This document shows, in pieces, positions 1 to 11,356 of a stretch of 64,000 bases of DNA. This DNA is from Linderina pennispora (lineage: Eukaryota; Kickxellomycota; Kickxellomycetes; Kickxellales; Kickxellaceae). Every line of letters starts with the position of its first letter. Position 1 is the stretch's first letter. The translations under genes and the position numbers were made by a program. Location of the stretch: positions 930,001 to 994,000 of the forward strand of contig NW_024468255.1 in NCBI RefSeq assembly GCF_002104995.1, written 5' to 3'. The notes beneath the pieces were generated by a model, which saw only the letters and a list, made by a program, of their open reading frames with translations, ran no database searches and had not been told where the DNA came from.

Positions 1-2920
1 GCTTTCCCACTGATTTTGGGAGGATCGCGCCTAAAACGCATTGCGCACGACGGATAGCTGGTCTTTTCCTTTTCTTTCAATTAAATAGTATTTTCTTGTA
101 CTCAGTACCAGTCTCTCACCATGTCCAGCTAATGAACTGGGATTACAGATTGTGGAGTTGTTAAGCAAGCGACCGCTTTCGTGAAAAACAGCAGCATTGA
201 CAGTGATACGCTCACACAGACGTTATGAAGTCAGAGCTACCGTTGTGAGAGGTTGCTGAGATGGCAAATCAGCGTGTCACTTACAGTAGTGATTGGAACC
301 ACAAATATAGAGGCGATTCCAGGGCTGAGAACAATGCTGCTAGGTAATGACAGAGGCTACTGGTATAGACTGCTACACTTTCTGTTCTCAGAATGGTTCG
401 AATTCAGTCATAGTACCTGTGTTTTGTTTTCACACTCAGTCTGAGCCATGCTGAGCACCACATGTCACTCGACCTAGCTGTGTAGTTTACACGATTGGCA
501 CGATCTGGTTCTACAACTCTGGTACATGCAGTATGTACCTGTTAGAATAACTACGAACTCGGACCCCGTATTGCAACACAAAATGTAGAGAACTGACTCT
601 GTAGTATGACATTGAATGGCAAACGAGACAATCTGTACAATTGATGTGAGGCCACTTCAGCCCTTCAGATGCTGGGACCTGTTAAATAGTAGCCAACACC
701 ATAGTACTTCATTCAACCCGTTCGCATAAACAGACTTCTTTTGCTTACCAGAATAGGATGGCGTATCAATCTGGACACACGTACCTTATTCTGGTCATGT
801 GAAATCTTTGAAATCCTTTTAGTTGTTCTCATCTGTCCATTGGTTTTCCCGCTTGGCAAATTTTCACACTTTTAGGATATTCAGTACAAGTCTACTCCTT
901 TGACCTTTCAAGATATTCTACTTTTCATTAAGCACTTAGTGTCTTTTAGTTGTATTGCCGCGGTCAGCTCATAATGGCTATGCATTGTTGCTGGCGCGTG
1001 GCTTTGTGTCCCAACCGTCTGAGCCCAGTGCCAGGTTGTCTGTGAATCGGCAATCAGGGCGCAGTATCCCATCCCCAATGCTGTAAGGCTGTACTGTGTC
1101 AATGGCACCCGGTATCGATCCCAGGGTGTGCCAGCATGAGAGCGACTACCAGGATTACCAAAATAGAGTACCCCTAGGATAGATCACAGACACAACTGCC
1201 TAGCTTGCAGTTCCCAAAGCCGCCAGCGCCTATTTTTGGGTGGTACCCATCGCTACTACTCTACATAAAGAACTGCAGCAAGACTCGGCAGCAGAAGCCA
1301 ATGGTGCCATCCAGCCCACCCTCGCCGCTGTCATCCACTGCAGGGCAGCTGCGCTTGAACAGCGTGTTTTCAGGACTGTGTGAGTCGACATATGATGCTG
1401 ATGTTGTCAACATGAAACGACCGTTCGGTTCTGCATAGCTCCTGTGTGTATTTAAATAATGTGGAAGCTAGTTTGTAAAGTGTGGCTATATGGCTTTTTA
1501 ATGAAGGGATGGAGCTGTTTAATATATTACTGGTCTAGTATTCGTGGACTATGGATATGCAGATGCGATACGCTGTGAAGTTGCTACACAGGATGTTTGT
1601 ATATAGAGAGCTGGTTATCTTGGTGCCGTTTTATTATTCACTGGAGGTTAGATTTATGCCGACTAGAATGTATTGGTTGAATCCCAAGATCTGATTACTG
1701 TGAACTACATAGCTTTTTATTTCGCTGTTTCCTCTTTCCTTTATTCACTCTTAATTTTTGGATGTGCCACCTGAGCAAAGGTATAAAACCTTTACACTCG
1801 CCTTTACTTTTTCTTTTCTCCTTAGCTTTTCACATCTATTTATCTCTTGACTCTGTCACTTCCTGTTGGCATTATGCTTGCACTACTAGCGCGCTTATGG
1901 ACTGAGATATTACCGCTTTACGGTTCATTTGGAATCCGTACTACACGAAAAATGCATACATTCACATATCAGATATCTCTTGCTATTTCTCTTGTTCTTT
2001 TTTCTTTTCTCACCCTACATCACCCACCGTGTGCTCTAGACCTACAACAAACCACTCATCCCTTAGGTTAGCAGGCACAGTCAAGTCAAACTATCCCGCT
2101 AATCCAACGCTACCTAATGAACCATTTTAATGAGTCTGAGGCTATGAGAAAATAGGAGCTACATGGCCACAACAAGCAAGCAACCTAGAATGATACTTCT
2201 CTGGATGACAACCTATATAGCATGATTGCCCTGATGGACGAACAGTATGCTTTTATGTAAGAGTCATGCAGTCTATGGTCCATACTTTTGGCGAGTATTC
2301 GTCTCACTGCTGTACGCCTAACGTGGCTATTCCTGAAATCAGTGTGGCAGCTGACACCAGGAGTGGCGAATAGAACATCAACCTGACCCAAGCAGCAAGA
2401 TCCTCAGCAGACTAATGATACCGCTTTATATCTCTTCCCTCCTTTGCTCAAGTGGACAGCGTATTTCTCCCACTCCTATACCCTACACTTCCTGGAACCG
2501 TTTAGCGCAACAGGCTACAAGGGAATCACATATAGTATGGCCATATCGTGCGAGTAAACAAGCGCGTACATACAAAGTAAGCCTGCCAGCCATCCATAAA
2601 CGAGTAGATGGGATGCCACTCCCTTATGTACATGTATCCTGTGTACTCTACACCCTTTTACCATATTTGGTACTGCTTGGGGCAGAATCCTGATTTTTGC
2701 TGGTGGGCGGAGCTGAGTTTGGGTTGTACAAACTTGCTAATCGCACATCCCGTTCACACGCAAAAAAGGCACCACTAGCAACGCGCCCACGTAAAAAGGC
2801 GTTCACCCGCTTTATCTTTTCAACAGCTTCTTCTCGCTCTTGTTATTGCCTACACATTAATTTATTCATATCATCCACATATTATTACTATTATCATTAT
2901 TAATTTTTTACCCCTTCACA
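1..2920. other. Intergenic or decayed region, no supported gene
   Basis: No open frame here has a recognisable domain, codon bias or coherent splice sites. A TATA-like stretch near 1783-1790 is followed by a pyrimidine-rich leader and a short ATG frame starting at 1873 or earlier, which could be a dead promoter plus gene fragment. Short frames at about 1205-1438 and 1847-2071 look no better than chance. The leader just before 2921 is AT-rich and probably belongs to the next gene. Confidence 0.5.
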
Positions 2921-3805
2921 ATGCATCTCAAGACTCGTGTCTGTAGCTTTGCCAAGCGTGCTGGCGAAAAGATCAAAAGGCTCAAGAAGCTCAAGAAGCT
3001 GCGCCCCCACCGCTCTACGAAAGACAAGCAGTCGGCCGACGACTCGACTGTGCCAATTGCCTCTGCTGTCGAGCCAGAATCGGTTCCAACACCATCTTCT
3101 AGTCAGATAGCAGTATCGGCTGGGAGGTCTCACTACCAGCATGATGGTAGCGAGAAGGCCATCACTGGATGTGCTATCCAGATTGTCCTCCAGCGCCTCA
3201 AAGATACAGCTGTAATTGATTTGGCACAGGGTATGTGCGCAAACGGCAGGGTCTGTGCATCTGTAATCACGGTGGCCGCAGCTCTGATATATGGAGATAT
3301 CCCTCGGGGTGTCGCTGCCGCAAACGTCATCCGCGCCGCAATGACACTGGTTTCGTACACGTACAAGAGCAAAGTACCGACTGCCTTTGCTCCGACTCTC
3401 TTAGAAGGAGTGGAGGAAGATGACCGCATGGCCATTGTAGCTACCTCTGGAACACCAATTGAGCCCAAGCGTATTGCTCCTGCAGATGCTGAACCCACGG
3501 ATGTTGAGCGTCTGGCAGAGCTCCCTTACTTTAGGGAGCCTGAACTCCCTACCGCCAATACGATTGAAATGGAGCTGAGAGAGGCGATGGCAACAGAGCT
3601 CCAGCGCCCAGCCAGTGTGGATAGCGACATGACGCTTGCTGTTGCTGCTGCTGCTGCCAGCGATACCGATCATTCCCACCTTAAGGGCGATGGTGTGGGC
3701 TTCTGGAAGATATGTGAGAGCATCCTGGATGTGCTCCTCACTCCGGTAACTGCTGACTTTCACGGCTTCACTGCCAGGGGCGTGAACCATTGCCTTGACG
3801 AGTGA
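2921..3805 (+). CDS. Unknown 294-residue protein with basic N-terminus
   Basis: I do not recognise this protein. It is a single uninterrupted frame whose ATG sits in a good fungal context (CACAATG) behind an AT-rich, pyrimidine-rich leader. Residues 1-30 are strongly basic with repeated Lys-Leu-Lys motifs (RLKKLKKLR), suggesting a nuclear or RNA/membrane-surface tract. Residues 45-75 are low in complexity. Residues 80-150 form an Ala/Val/Ile-rich, probably helical domain with two mildly hydrophobic stretches, though neither is a clear membrane span. Residues 190-225 are acidic, and a short poly-Ala run lies near residue 245. There is no signal peptide. It lies upstream of the focadhesin-like gene on the same strand, about 320 bases away, so it probably has its own promoter. 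An exon-level error cannot be excluded. Confidence 0.6.
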   Translation: MHLKTRVCSFAKRAGEKIKRLKKLKKLRPHRSTKDKQSADDSTVPIASAVEPESVPTPSSSQIAVSAGRSHYQHDGSEKAITGCAIQIVLQRLKDTAVIDLAQGMCANGRVCASVITVAAALIYGDIPRGVAAANVIRAAMTLVSYTYKSKVPTAFAPTLLEGVEEDDRMAIVATSGTPIEPKRIAPADAEPTDVERLAELPYFREPELPTANTIEMELREAMATELQRPASVDSDMTLAVAAAAASDTDHSHLKGDGVGFWKICESILDVLLTPVTADFHGFTARGVNHCLDE

Positions 3806-4125
3806 GCTGCTGTTTCCTTACACTTTAGTCCTCTTCATACTCGTCTTTATCCCGTTTGCAGTCCAAATACTAGCTTCTCCGGAATGGTCTGTGGAGGCTA
3901 TCTTGAAATCAGTTGGGTGCCGGGAATAGTGCGACTGCAGCATCGGCAAGTAGTAGTAGGGAGCCTGGTGGCAGTGCTGGGAGTTTGGGGATAGCCTGAT
4001 CACCACTGATCACTGCCACAGGGAAAGGACACATCGTGTTCCATACCTGAGCCCCAAATTTCGACTTTCTGCGCCGACTAATTCCACCTTCTCTTTATTT
4101 TCTTCAACCTTTGCTCATACATTCA

Positions 4126-7100
4126 ATGTCGACTAAGGAGACGCTGCTGGGTACTCAGCACCGCAGCGTGCATTGGGCAGTTGTGGACAGACTGGCGTCA
4201 AAGCCAAGCGCAGATTCAAACGCAAGGGAGATACAGTTCGGCGAGTGGCAAAAGCTGCTAGGCTGGGAAATTGCGGCGGCAGCCCCGCAAGTGTTTACAC
4301 GAGCAATAGAGCACATAGTACATCTGGCGCTATCAGGCAAGGCCGATGTTGTGCAGACAGTGCGTGTTCTCAGCGATCTGGTGGTTGTGCCTGAAACTCA
4401 GCGGTGTCGTGTCAGCGAGACTTTGGTTCTGTCTTCAGCTAGCCAGGCACTTGTCAGGCTTGTGGTTTCTGGGGCCGATTCGCTTGTGTATGCGCAGGGG
4501 AGCAGTGCCCGCGACAATATAATGCGAAGGGCGGTGGAAACGAACCCCGATGTGTGGCAATACGTGCTGCTGCACCTGCGCGAGGCTCTTTGCTCGAATG
4601 AGAGGGCGTTTTCTGAGGTGTGGCAGGGCTGCTCACGATTCCTGGTGTTTGCTGTCATTGACCCATCGGTCCCTTCCTGGGCACAGGTGCAGGCGATCCA
4701 GACTGTCTTTGAACTTGTTGCCTTGCAGACTCAGCGGCCGGAAGAGGCGTTGGCCGTGCTCGAATGGGCTATTGACCTTGGCGTGCGGATTCCAGTGACA
4801 GTATACAACAACCCAGAACTGTCGGGCCGGTGGTGTCGTCTCAGGTGGATAGTCGAGTGCTGCCAATCAATCCTGGTGCTGTCTCCAAGTGCATCTGACG
4901 AAGTGGCGACAAGGCTGCTTGACTGCACTAGCAATGTCCGGTTGATTCTGGCGTCGCTGGCGTACAGCGAAGCGCTGAGCAAGTTCTCATCTCAACAGCC
5001 GGCCTTGCCTCGCACGCACCAGGATGACACCACAGTCTCGCTTTGGTTGATTCGGATTACCCGCACTGCATATGCTCTTCAGCAACAAGCAACCACAACC
5101 GACGCGCAGTATCGGGAGCTGATCGACATGGTTGTGTGGACTACAGCAGTATCCCAGATTGCTCGGTCTGCAGCCCTTTTGGGACAGAAGAACTGGCTGG
5201 AGCTGCTTGAAATGACCGTGCGCAACAAGCAAGTGTTTAGCGGCGTACCTCGCCAGGTCAGGGCGCTAGCACGCTTCCCGCTATTGTGTGTCGCAATGGA
5301 CGGGTTTACGCCGGATGTTTGCTCGCGTGCGCTTAGTCTCTCGGTAGACATTGATCAGACTGCACCGGCGAGTGAGCTTCGTGACCCTGGTAGCTTCGGC
5401 AAACTTCAGACGCAGCTCACAGTAATGTCAACATCTGGATGGGTCTCGGGACGCCTGGCACTTTTGTTCCAGAATCTGGTCGATTACCTAGAAGTTGCTG
5501 GCTGGGTTGGCTGCCACACACCAGGTGCTGGCAGTCGAGACAAGCCGCTGAACACGATAGCCAATGCCATGTCGCCGATTTCAGATCGGCCATTGCTGTT
5601 GGCACCGTTTATGTTTGACTGGACCGAAACCAGCTCGGTGGTCCCACGCCTTGCACTGGCCAAACTGGTGGCATTGCTCGCCACATACCCGTCAATGCGG
5701 CTAAACTTGCTGCCACTGCTGATGGGCGTGCTGCGGCACCCAGAGGCGCCGGCGAAACTGCGACACGCGATTATCCTAGACGCACTGCCTTGTCTGGCGT
5801 CGACACACGATGCATATGCGACATCTCGCGTGGTGTCAATCATCTCGGGCATGTGGGGCCAGGCCGGCAAGCAGGGATCAATGCTGCGCACAGGGAGGTG
5901 CGACACAGGGAGTATCCGCCTACGCTGCCTGGCAGTTCGGGCCTGGTACAAAACAGTTCAGCATAACCCGCGGGTCTGGCGCGACCTAAAGCCGGTCTTT
6001 GTGCAATGGGTTGAGAGCAAGAAGGCTGCGCAGCTGTCGCGCAAGGCTGGAAGTGCGCTGGAGCCTGAATACGAGTGGACAGTTCTGGTCACTATGCGTG
6101 ACTTGGTGCAATATGAGCCTGATCGGTACGCTGACCAGGTTCTGCCATTTGTTTACTCGTTACTCAGCTATGCACTGCCGTCACTGTCTGCCAGCAGTAC
6201 CGCACTGCTAATTGACATTGCCAATGTCTGTGTCGAGGCGAACGTAGCGGGCGTGCGCAGCGTGTGGGCGGCAATTGTCAAGAAGGCGGCCGAGCTGTGG
6301 ACAGCCAGGATCGGCAAAGGCCATGCGCAGACAGTGCTGGTGCTTATGTCTCTGGCAAAGTTCTTTGCTCTGGTCGCTACACATGGTGAGGACACGGAGA
6401 CGTATGCAGCCTTCCGCCAAGAGATCCTGGCAGACTTTGTAGAGCCGCTGTGCGGGCTCCCCAAGCAGCGCGAGGCATCGGAAGATATCGGATCGGACAC
6501 CAAAGAGGCTGCATCGACTACTCTGCTGCTGGAGCCCCGTGCCCGCGACCTGTTCCTGTCCGCGCTGTCAAAGTATCCACTGGAAGAAGTGCTGCCGCTG
6601 CTTTCAGGAAGCACAACGAATCAGGCAGTGCACAGGATTGTTGTGTCTCTTGTCCAGCAGCTGCAGGAGCAAGATGGCTTGTCGATTGGCAAGCTCATGG
6701 ATAGGATCTCCCGGTCGGGCAGCTGTGCTGACCTGCTGGCCTGCCTGATGGACAATGAGGTCAGGTTCATGCGCCGCAGCCATATTACCGGAAGCAGTGC
6801 ACAGGGAAAGACAAGCACCGAGGACGACGAGAACGATGCGGCCGATCAGGGACAGCGTCGATCGTGGACGCGCTCCAACTTTGAGCGAAGCCAGTGGCTG
6901 AATGACGTTCTGTTGCCGGCGCTGGCCAAGGTTTGCAGCGAGTACTGGGACGGTCCGGCTGCAGATCAGCTGGACCAAGTAACAGGGTACGCAATGGCTG
7001 CTATGATGGGGCCGTCGGTGACAGACGGTGCAGATGGGCCGGGGCAAGCGGAGGACCTCCCGGCCAGTGCTGGTATCGACCGATTTGCAGCACAGCTGAC

Positions 7101-10100
7101 GTCGCTTATTGTGGATATTCCGCTGGCTGATCACTGGTGCGTGCGCAACAGTGCAGCCGACTCGTGGTCAATTTGGTTCACCAATGCGTTTGCTGCTATC
7201 CAGGCAGACCTTGCTAGCGTGGGTGCTGGCGCCGACCACAACGCAGTGTCGACCAGCGACAGAGCCAGTGCGATATCGCTGGCCAGCAGCCAGTTCTTCA
7301 ATGCTGTCAGCGACAGCTTGCGTGCAAGCCACGTTCCAGCCCACCAGGCCAACGCCATATTTGCCTGCGTCGGTCTGGTCAAAACAGTCGCTGGTGTCGA
7401 TACTACGCAAGGCAGTGTGTTGGCAGTCGCGGTAAGCGAGCTGTTGAATTCGACACGGACACTGCCGTTCATTACGGCATCTCCCGAAGAGTTTTGGGCG
7501 GAGAGCGCTGGATCGCGCAATGAAGAGGTGCTGGCGGCCGCCATCGAGTGTGTGGGGCAGATTGCTCGTCCGAACAGCGACGACACGCGCATGCTGAACC
7601 GTACAGCCCGGTTCCTGATGTCGGCGTTGACGCTGCAGGCCGAAAAGAAATGCAGGATCGCAGCCAGCGTGCTGCACTCCATTGGACGGTCGATGATCTT
7701 CCTGCACTCGGCTCTGGATAGCCGCAAGGCTGGCGGCGGAAATAGCGAGTCTGACACCGACGATGGCATCGTGGTAGAGTCTGACGACTTGCGGCGCTGT
7801 GTTGAGCGCCTGGGCATCTTCCAGCCAGCTGGCGACAGCGGTGCTGGACCAGTCGTCGATCTGGGCAACATCGGGCTGGCCATGTCGCTGGCCACAATGC
7901 ACCGGCACTGGATCGCGCGGCTGATCAACCCGGCGCTGGCTGAGCAGAACCAACTGCCGCGCGCGTCGCAGGCAGAGCGCCTGGTATCGCAGACGCTGCG
8001 CACTGCGTTTGACTCTGTCAGGCAGGTGGAGTCGGGCAGGTGGAGCCAGGCAGCGCTGACCAGCCTGTTCTATCTGTGCTTTGTATGGCCGCCCAAGCCC
8101 ATCACACCGCGGCACATGGAGCTCCATGGCAGTCTATTTGCGGTGACGCCCGACCGGGTTTGGCTGACAGTGACTCGGCTGTTGCGCAAGCTGTGGAGCT
8201 CTGGTGACGACGACTCTGGCAAGAAGCAGTCAACCACGCGTGATCTGGAACTGATTAACCAGATCGAGCTGGCATATGCAGCGCTAACGTACCACCTTGT
8301 AATGACTGGAGGGCAGGGAGCAGCACACACAACGCATGCACGCCTGGTGCGCCAGTTCTCAGAGACCATCGAGGGCGATTTTGGCGATCTGGAGCTTGCA
8401 GCCACAGAGAAGCCCAGTCTGCGGGCGAACCGCACAGTATCGCTGGCCATTCTGCTGGGTATTCCTATGCATGGCGTGCCCGAGACGACAGTCAGCAACG
8501 AGTACCTGCCGCTAGCGCAACAGAACAATCTGCCTGTGCTGTTGGGTGTGGGATCCGTGCAGTATGGCAGCACTGCATGGCTCAGGCTGCCAGAACAGAC
8601 GCTGCAGAAGCCGCTGGGATCGCTGGTGGCCTGCTCTGGCCTGCTACGCTACCTGAAGAACGATGGCAATGACGCAGGCACGGCCAACGATGCAGGACAA
8701 AACAGCTTTGTGAGCAAGATAGCTCGGGCGGAGATTGACGATGTGCGGGCTGCGCGCATTGCCGGAGTGTGTCTAAGTGCGCTGTGGGCGCAGTCTCGTC
8801 GCTCCATGCATCTGCTTATTGCCGAGCAGCAGGACAGCGGGCTGGTCGGTGCCGATAACTCTACGGGCGCCGGCGAGTCAGCACAGAGAGCTGCTGTGGC
8901 CTCGGAGTTTGTGGAGACGGCCACTGCCGAGGAGGAGCCGCAGAGCCTGAGCCGCCTGCCAGCACCCACCAGCTGGTGCCGTGCGTTCTGGGAATGTCTG
9001 TGTACGCTGGCAGGGTCGCTGGAGGACAAGGAATCCGGCAAGATTGTCGACTCGGTCGAGTGCAAGCTTGCGTATCTCCTGCACTCAATGCTGCAGATGA
9101 CGCGGCCGTTCCCGCTGGTCGATTTCAACGGAGTGTTTACGCGTGTGCTGCAGGTGTATATGGCCAGCGACCGGATCGGCAGCTCGGCCAACGCTCCGCT
9201 GCCTGTGCTTTGGCTGCTGGTGAGGGTTGCTAGCAGGTTCAGCGCGACATCGTACTCGATGACGCTGTTCTTGACAAAAGCCGTGCAGAGCATTGTTGGC
9301 AGGGCAGTCGATATTGCACTTGGCTCGCCTGCAAGCGACCAGTATTTGGACAAGATCGGTAGCAACTCGCTGCTGGCACTGGCAATTGCCTGTGTAGGCG
9401 ACACCGGGCTGGGCAGACTGCTGCAGCTGTCGGGGTTCGTCGCCACCAGCAGCGCTGCGATAGGCGATGACTTGCTGGCTCGCCGCGCGTTGGCGGCAAA
9501 GTTGAAGAGCAGTGTGATCCCGAGAGAGGTCGCTTCAGCAGTCTGTACCGACGAGGTATGCGTGTCGCAAGAGCTGGCGTCAATCGTGAACCGCACACAG
9601 ACTGGAGGAGATAGCCAGGGCCATTCGCTGAACGGCACGGAGACCGAGGCTGAGCGCATGTTCCGGCTGCTGAGCAAGGTTGTGATCCCAGCGCAAAAGA
9701 CCGCCAATGTGTGTGTGGGCTTGATGTCGCGGCTGCAGCTGAGCGCCAAGCAAGGCGTGACGATTGGATCGCCGCAGATATTTGCCTACCAGATTTTCAT
9801 CCTCGACACCTTTGCGGAGTACATTCCGACTGCTGGAAACAAGTCTTCTGGACCCCAGCAAGGCATGGTGGTGCTGGATGCAGCGCGGCAGAGGATCGTC
9901 GGCGATTTGTTGCAAGCACTGGGGGCAACCAAGCAGATCCGCCATGGCCGCGAGCTCGCGGCGATGAGCCGGCGGATAATCTCAGCAACGTTCTCTGGGC
10001 GTGACAGCGCAGAGCGGGCTCTGGGCCAACCCATGGACCAGCTCGACACGGATGGGTTCTGCGAGGCTGTCGAGCAGCAGGCGCTGATTCTGCGCCACCA

Positions 10101-10725
10101 GCTGGCAACGTCAGCGGCGGTCCACGAGCGGCGCAGGATGGTGGGGGACTGGCTCAAGCGCCTGGTCAGGGAGTGGGCGCAACGTGGCTCTGGGACCGGC
10201 CGCATGGCTGTCAACAGCGCAGTCGCGTGGGGCCTCCGCAGCGTGGCCAGCCAAATACACTCATGTGAGAGTGAGCATGCTGGTATTGCCCGTCACTATG
10301 TCATTCAAGCACTGGACGTGCTGATCCTTGCTGGCAGCATTGTGCGGTCGGGCAGCCACGACACGGCAGCTTCCGACTGGATAGCGTCGCTGTTGAGCGT
10401 CAGCTGGCTGCTGCCAATTTTGGCCGGAGTGTCGCTGGCGCACCCCGAGGGTGTGACCGAGGTGCAGGCATGCGCGGCGCTGGCTGGCATTGCCAGCGAC
10501 GAGATGTTGGGATTCGTGGGAGCGCGCGGCAGCGGATCTGGCACAGATCGCGGCGCATCGATAGGCGACGCAAAGGCTGTGTTTGCCGAGCAGCTCAGAT
10601 CACGCATGGTGGGTCTGCAGGAGCTGGTTGGCGCGCCAGTGCTCCAGCGCCATGTGCGGCTGGCGCTGTCCGACCTCGCCGTGTTGGGGTATCTGCCTGA
10701 TGTCCTGTTCAGCCTCTTTGTCTAA
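4126..10725 (+). CDS. FOCAD: Focadhesin-like giant helical-repeat protein
   Basis: This is a 2199-residue single-exon protein, almost entirely alpha-helical with HEAT/ARM-like repeats. The region around residues 510-730 reads like the DUF3730 core of focadhesin: a block beginning MRLNLLPLLMGVLRHPEAPA, then IRLRCLAVRAWYKTV, VWRDLKPVFVQWV, MRDLVQYEPDRYADQVLPFV and IDIANVCVEANVAGVRSVW. In animals focadhesin supports the SKI (superkiller) RNA-decay complex and was first placed at focal adhesions. The fungal role here is inferred only from family membership. Human focadhesin is about 1800 residues, so this one is long; the extra length includes an acidic low-complexity insert near residues 895-920. 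The start chosen is the first ATG (CAATGTCG). The gene converges with GNA1, leaving only 88 bases between the stop codons. An unrelated HEAT-repeat scaffold is the main alternative. Confidence 0.62.
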   Translation: MSTKETLLGTQHRSVHWAVVDRLASKPSADSNAREIQFGEWQKLLGWEIAAAAPQVFTRAIEHIVHLALSGKADVVQTVRVLSDLVVVPETQRCRVSETLVLSSASQALVRLVVSGADSLVYAQGSSARDNIMRRAVETNPDVWQYVLLHLREALCSNERAFSEVWQGCSRFLVFAVIDPSVPSWAQVQAIQTVFELVALQTQRPEEALAVLEWAIDLGVRIPVTVYNNPELSGRWCRLRWIVECCQSILVLSPSASDEVATRLLDCTSNVRLILASLAYSEALSKFSSQQPALPRTHQDDTTVSLWLIRITRTAYALQQQATTTDAQYRELIDMVVWTTAVSQIARSAALLGQKNWLELLEMTVRNKQVFSGVPRQVRALARFPLLCVAMDGFTPDVCSRALSLSVDIDQTAPASELRDPGSFGKLQTQLTVMSTSGWVSGRLALLFQNLVDYLEVAGWVGCHTPGAGSRDKPLNTIANAMSPISDRPLLLAPFMFDWTETSSVVPRLALAKLVALLATYPSMRLNLLPLLMGVLRHPEAPAKLRHAIILDALPCLASTHDAYATSRVVSIISGMWGQAGKQGSMLRTGRCDTGSIRLRCLAVRAWYKTVQHNPRVWRDLKPVFVQWVESKKAAQLSRKAGSALEPEYEWTVLVTMRDLVQYEPDRYADQVLPFVYSLLSYALPSLSASSTALLIDIANVCVEANVAGVRSVWAAIVKKAAELWTARIGKGHAQTVLVLMSLAKFFALVATHGEDTETYAAFRQEILADFVEPLCGLPKQREASEDIGSDTKEAASTTLLLEPRARDLFLSALSKYPLEEVLPLLSGSTTNQAVHRIVVSLVQQLQEQDGLSIGKLMDRISRSGSCADLLACLMDNEVRFMRRSHITGSSAQGKTSTEDDENDAADQGQRRSWTRSNFERSQWLNDVLLPALAKVCSEYWDGPAADQLDQVTGYAMAAMMGPSVTDGADGPGQAEDLPASAGIDRFAAQLTSLIVDIPLADHWCVRNSAADSWSIWFTNAFAAIQADLASVGAGADHNAVSTSDRASAISLASSQFFNAVSDSLRASHVPAHQANAIFACVGLVKTVAGVDTTQGSVLAVAVSELLNSTRTLPFITASPEEFWAESAGSRNEEVLAAAIECVGQIARPNSDDTRMLNRTARFLMSALTLQAEKKCRIAASVLHSIGRSMIFLHSALDSRKAGGGNSESDTDDGIVVESDDLRRCVERLGIFQPAGDSGAGPVVDLGNIGLAMSLATMHRHWIARLINPALAEQNQLPRASQAERLVSQTLRTAFDSVRQVESGRWSQAALTSLFYLCFVWPPKPITPRHMELHGSLFAVTPDRVWLTVTRLLRKLWSSGDDDSGKKQSTTRDLELINQIELAYAALTYHLVMTGGQGAAHTTHARLVRQFSETIEGDFGDLELAATEKPSLRANRTVSLAILLGIPMHGVPETTVSNEYLPLAQQNNLPVLLGVGSVQYGSTAWLRLPEQTLQKPLGSLVACSGLLRYLKNDGNDAGTANDAGQNSFVSKIARAEIDDVRAARIAGVCLSALWAQSRRSMHLLIAEQQDSGLVGADNSTGAGESAQRAAVASEFVETATAEEEPQSLSRLPAPTSWCRAFWECLCTLAGSLEDKESGKIVDSVECKLAYLLHSMLQMTRPFPLVDFNGVFTRVLQVYMASDRIGSSANAPLPVLWLLVRVASRFSATSYSMTLFLTKAVQSIVGRAVDIALGSPASDQYLDKIGSNSLLALAIACVGDTGLGRLLQLSGFVATSSAAIGDDLLARRALAAKLKSSVIPREVASAVCTDEVCVSQELASIVNRTQTGGDSQGHSLNGTETEAERMFRLLSKVVIPAQKTANVCVGLMSRLQLSAKQGVTIGSPQIFAYQIFILDTFAEYIPTAGNKSSGPQQGMVVLDAARQRIVGDLLQALGATKQIRHGRELAAMSRRIISATFSGRDSAERALGQPMDQLDTDGFCEAVEQQALILRHQLATSAAVHERRRMVGDWLKRLVREWAQRGSGTGRMAVNSAVAWGLRSVASQIHSCESEHAGIARHYVIQALDVLILAGSIVRSGSHDTAASDWIASLLSVSWLLPILAGVSLAHPEGVTEVQACAALAGIASDEMLGFVGARGSGSGTDRGASIGDAKAVFAEQLRSRMVGLQELVGAPVLQRHVRLALSDLAVLGYLPDVLFSLFV

Positions 10726-10813
10726 ATATAGCGGTGAGAATATTTAATGAGTGAAATTAACACAAGGGGAGGGAGGATGAAGGATGCAAAAGAAAACATG
10801 TGGTTGTCTAAGT

Positions 10814-11356
10814 CTAGATGTTGGCCGTGGCGGTCTTCTTGCTGGCTGCGTCCGGCGAGTAGACAGCCATCTGCAGGCCCTTGACCTCGAGCCCGCACTT
10901 TTCGTAGAACGGCGCGTTCTCCTCGCTGCAGTCGAGGATGGACTTGTAGCATCCTGTCGCATGGGCCAGCTCCCGGAGCTGCTTGATGATTGTGAACCCG
11001 AACCGCTTGCCCTGCTGGCCCTTGGCAACCACAATATCCTCAATGTGGCCCACACGCCCGCACATGCGGATGAACTTTTGCTCGACCACCAGCGTGCCCG
11101 ACGCAACGATGCGCCCGGTCTCCTGGTCTTCAATCACGGCAACAAAGTAGCTGCCAGCGCGCTGCATCTCCTCAAAGCTCTCGGCAAACATCTGCTCGGT
11201 GACCTCGCCGACAATGGTCAGGTTTGACAGGCACTCGACATAGCCCTTGCGGAAGTCTGTGAGCTCGAGTGGCCGCAGGATGTGGTTGGCGGGCACCATC
11301 GATGCGGCAGCGGTGCCCAGGAGAGAGGCGTCAAAGAGGGAGTTGCTGAAAACCAT
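10814..11356 (-). CDS. GNA1: Glucosamine-6-phosphate N-acetyltransferase
   Basis: This is a GNAT-fold acetyltransferase of 180 residues. It transfers acetyl from acetyl-CoA to glucosamine-6-phosphate, the second step towards UDP-GlcNAc, the precursor of chitin and glycans. Family signatures are clear: LRPLELTDFRKGYVECLSNL near the N-terminus, GHIEDIVV (beta strand 4), the acetyl-CoA loop GQQGKRFGFTIIKQL, and the C-terminal block YKSILDCSEENAPFYEKCG. Length matches the yeast enzyme (about 160) plus a short N-terminal extension. The start at 11356 is chosen because it has a strong context (GAAACCATGG) and lies about 120 bases downstream of a TATA box. An upstream in-frame ATG at 11404 sits in a poor context. 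It converges with the focadhesin-like gene. Confidence 0.93.
   Translation of the reverse strand: MVFSNSLFDASLLGTAAASMVPANHILRPLELTDFRKGYVECLSNLTIVGEVTEQMFAESFEEMQRAGSYFVAVIEDQETGRIVASGTLVVEQKFIRMCGRVGHIEDIVVAKGQQGKRFGFTIIKQLRELAHATGCYKSILDCSEENAPFYEKCGLEVKGLQMAVYSPDAASKKTATANI

Noticed and set aside
391-402. GGTTCGAATTC, similar to a tRNA B-box
   Set aside because: No matching A-box at the right distance and no acceptor stem; I could not fold a tRNA around it.
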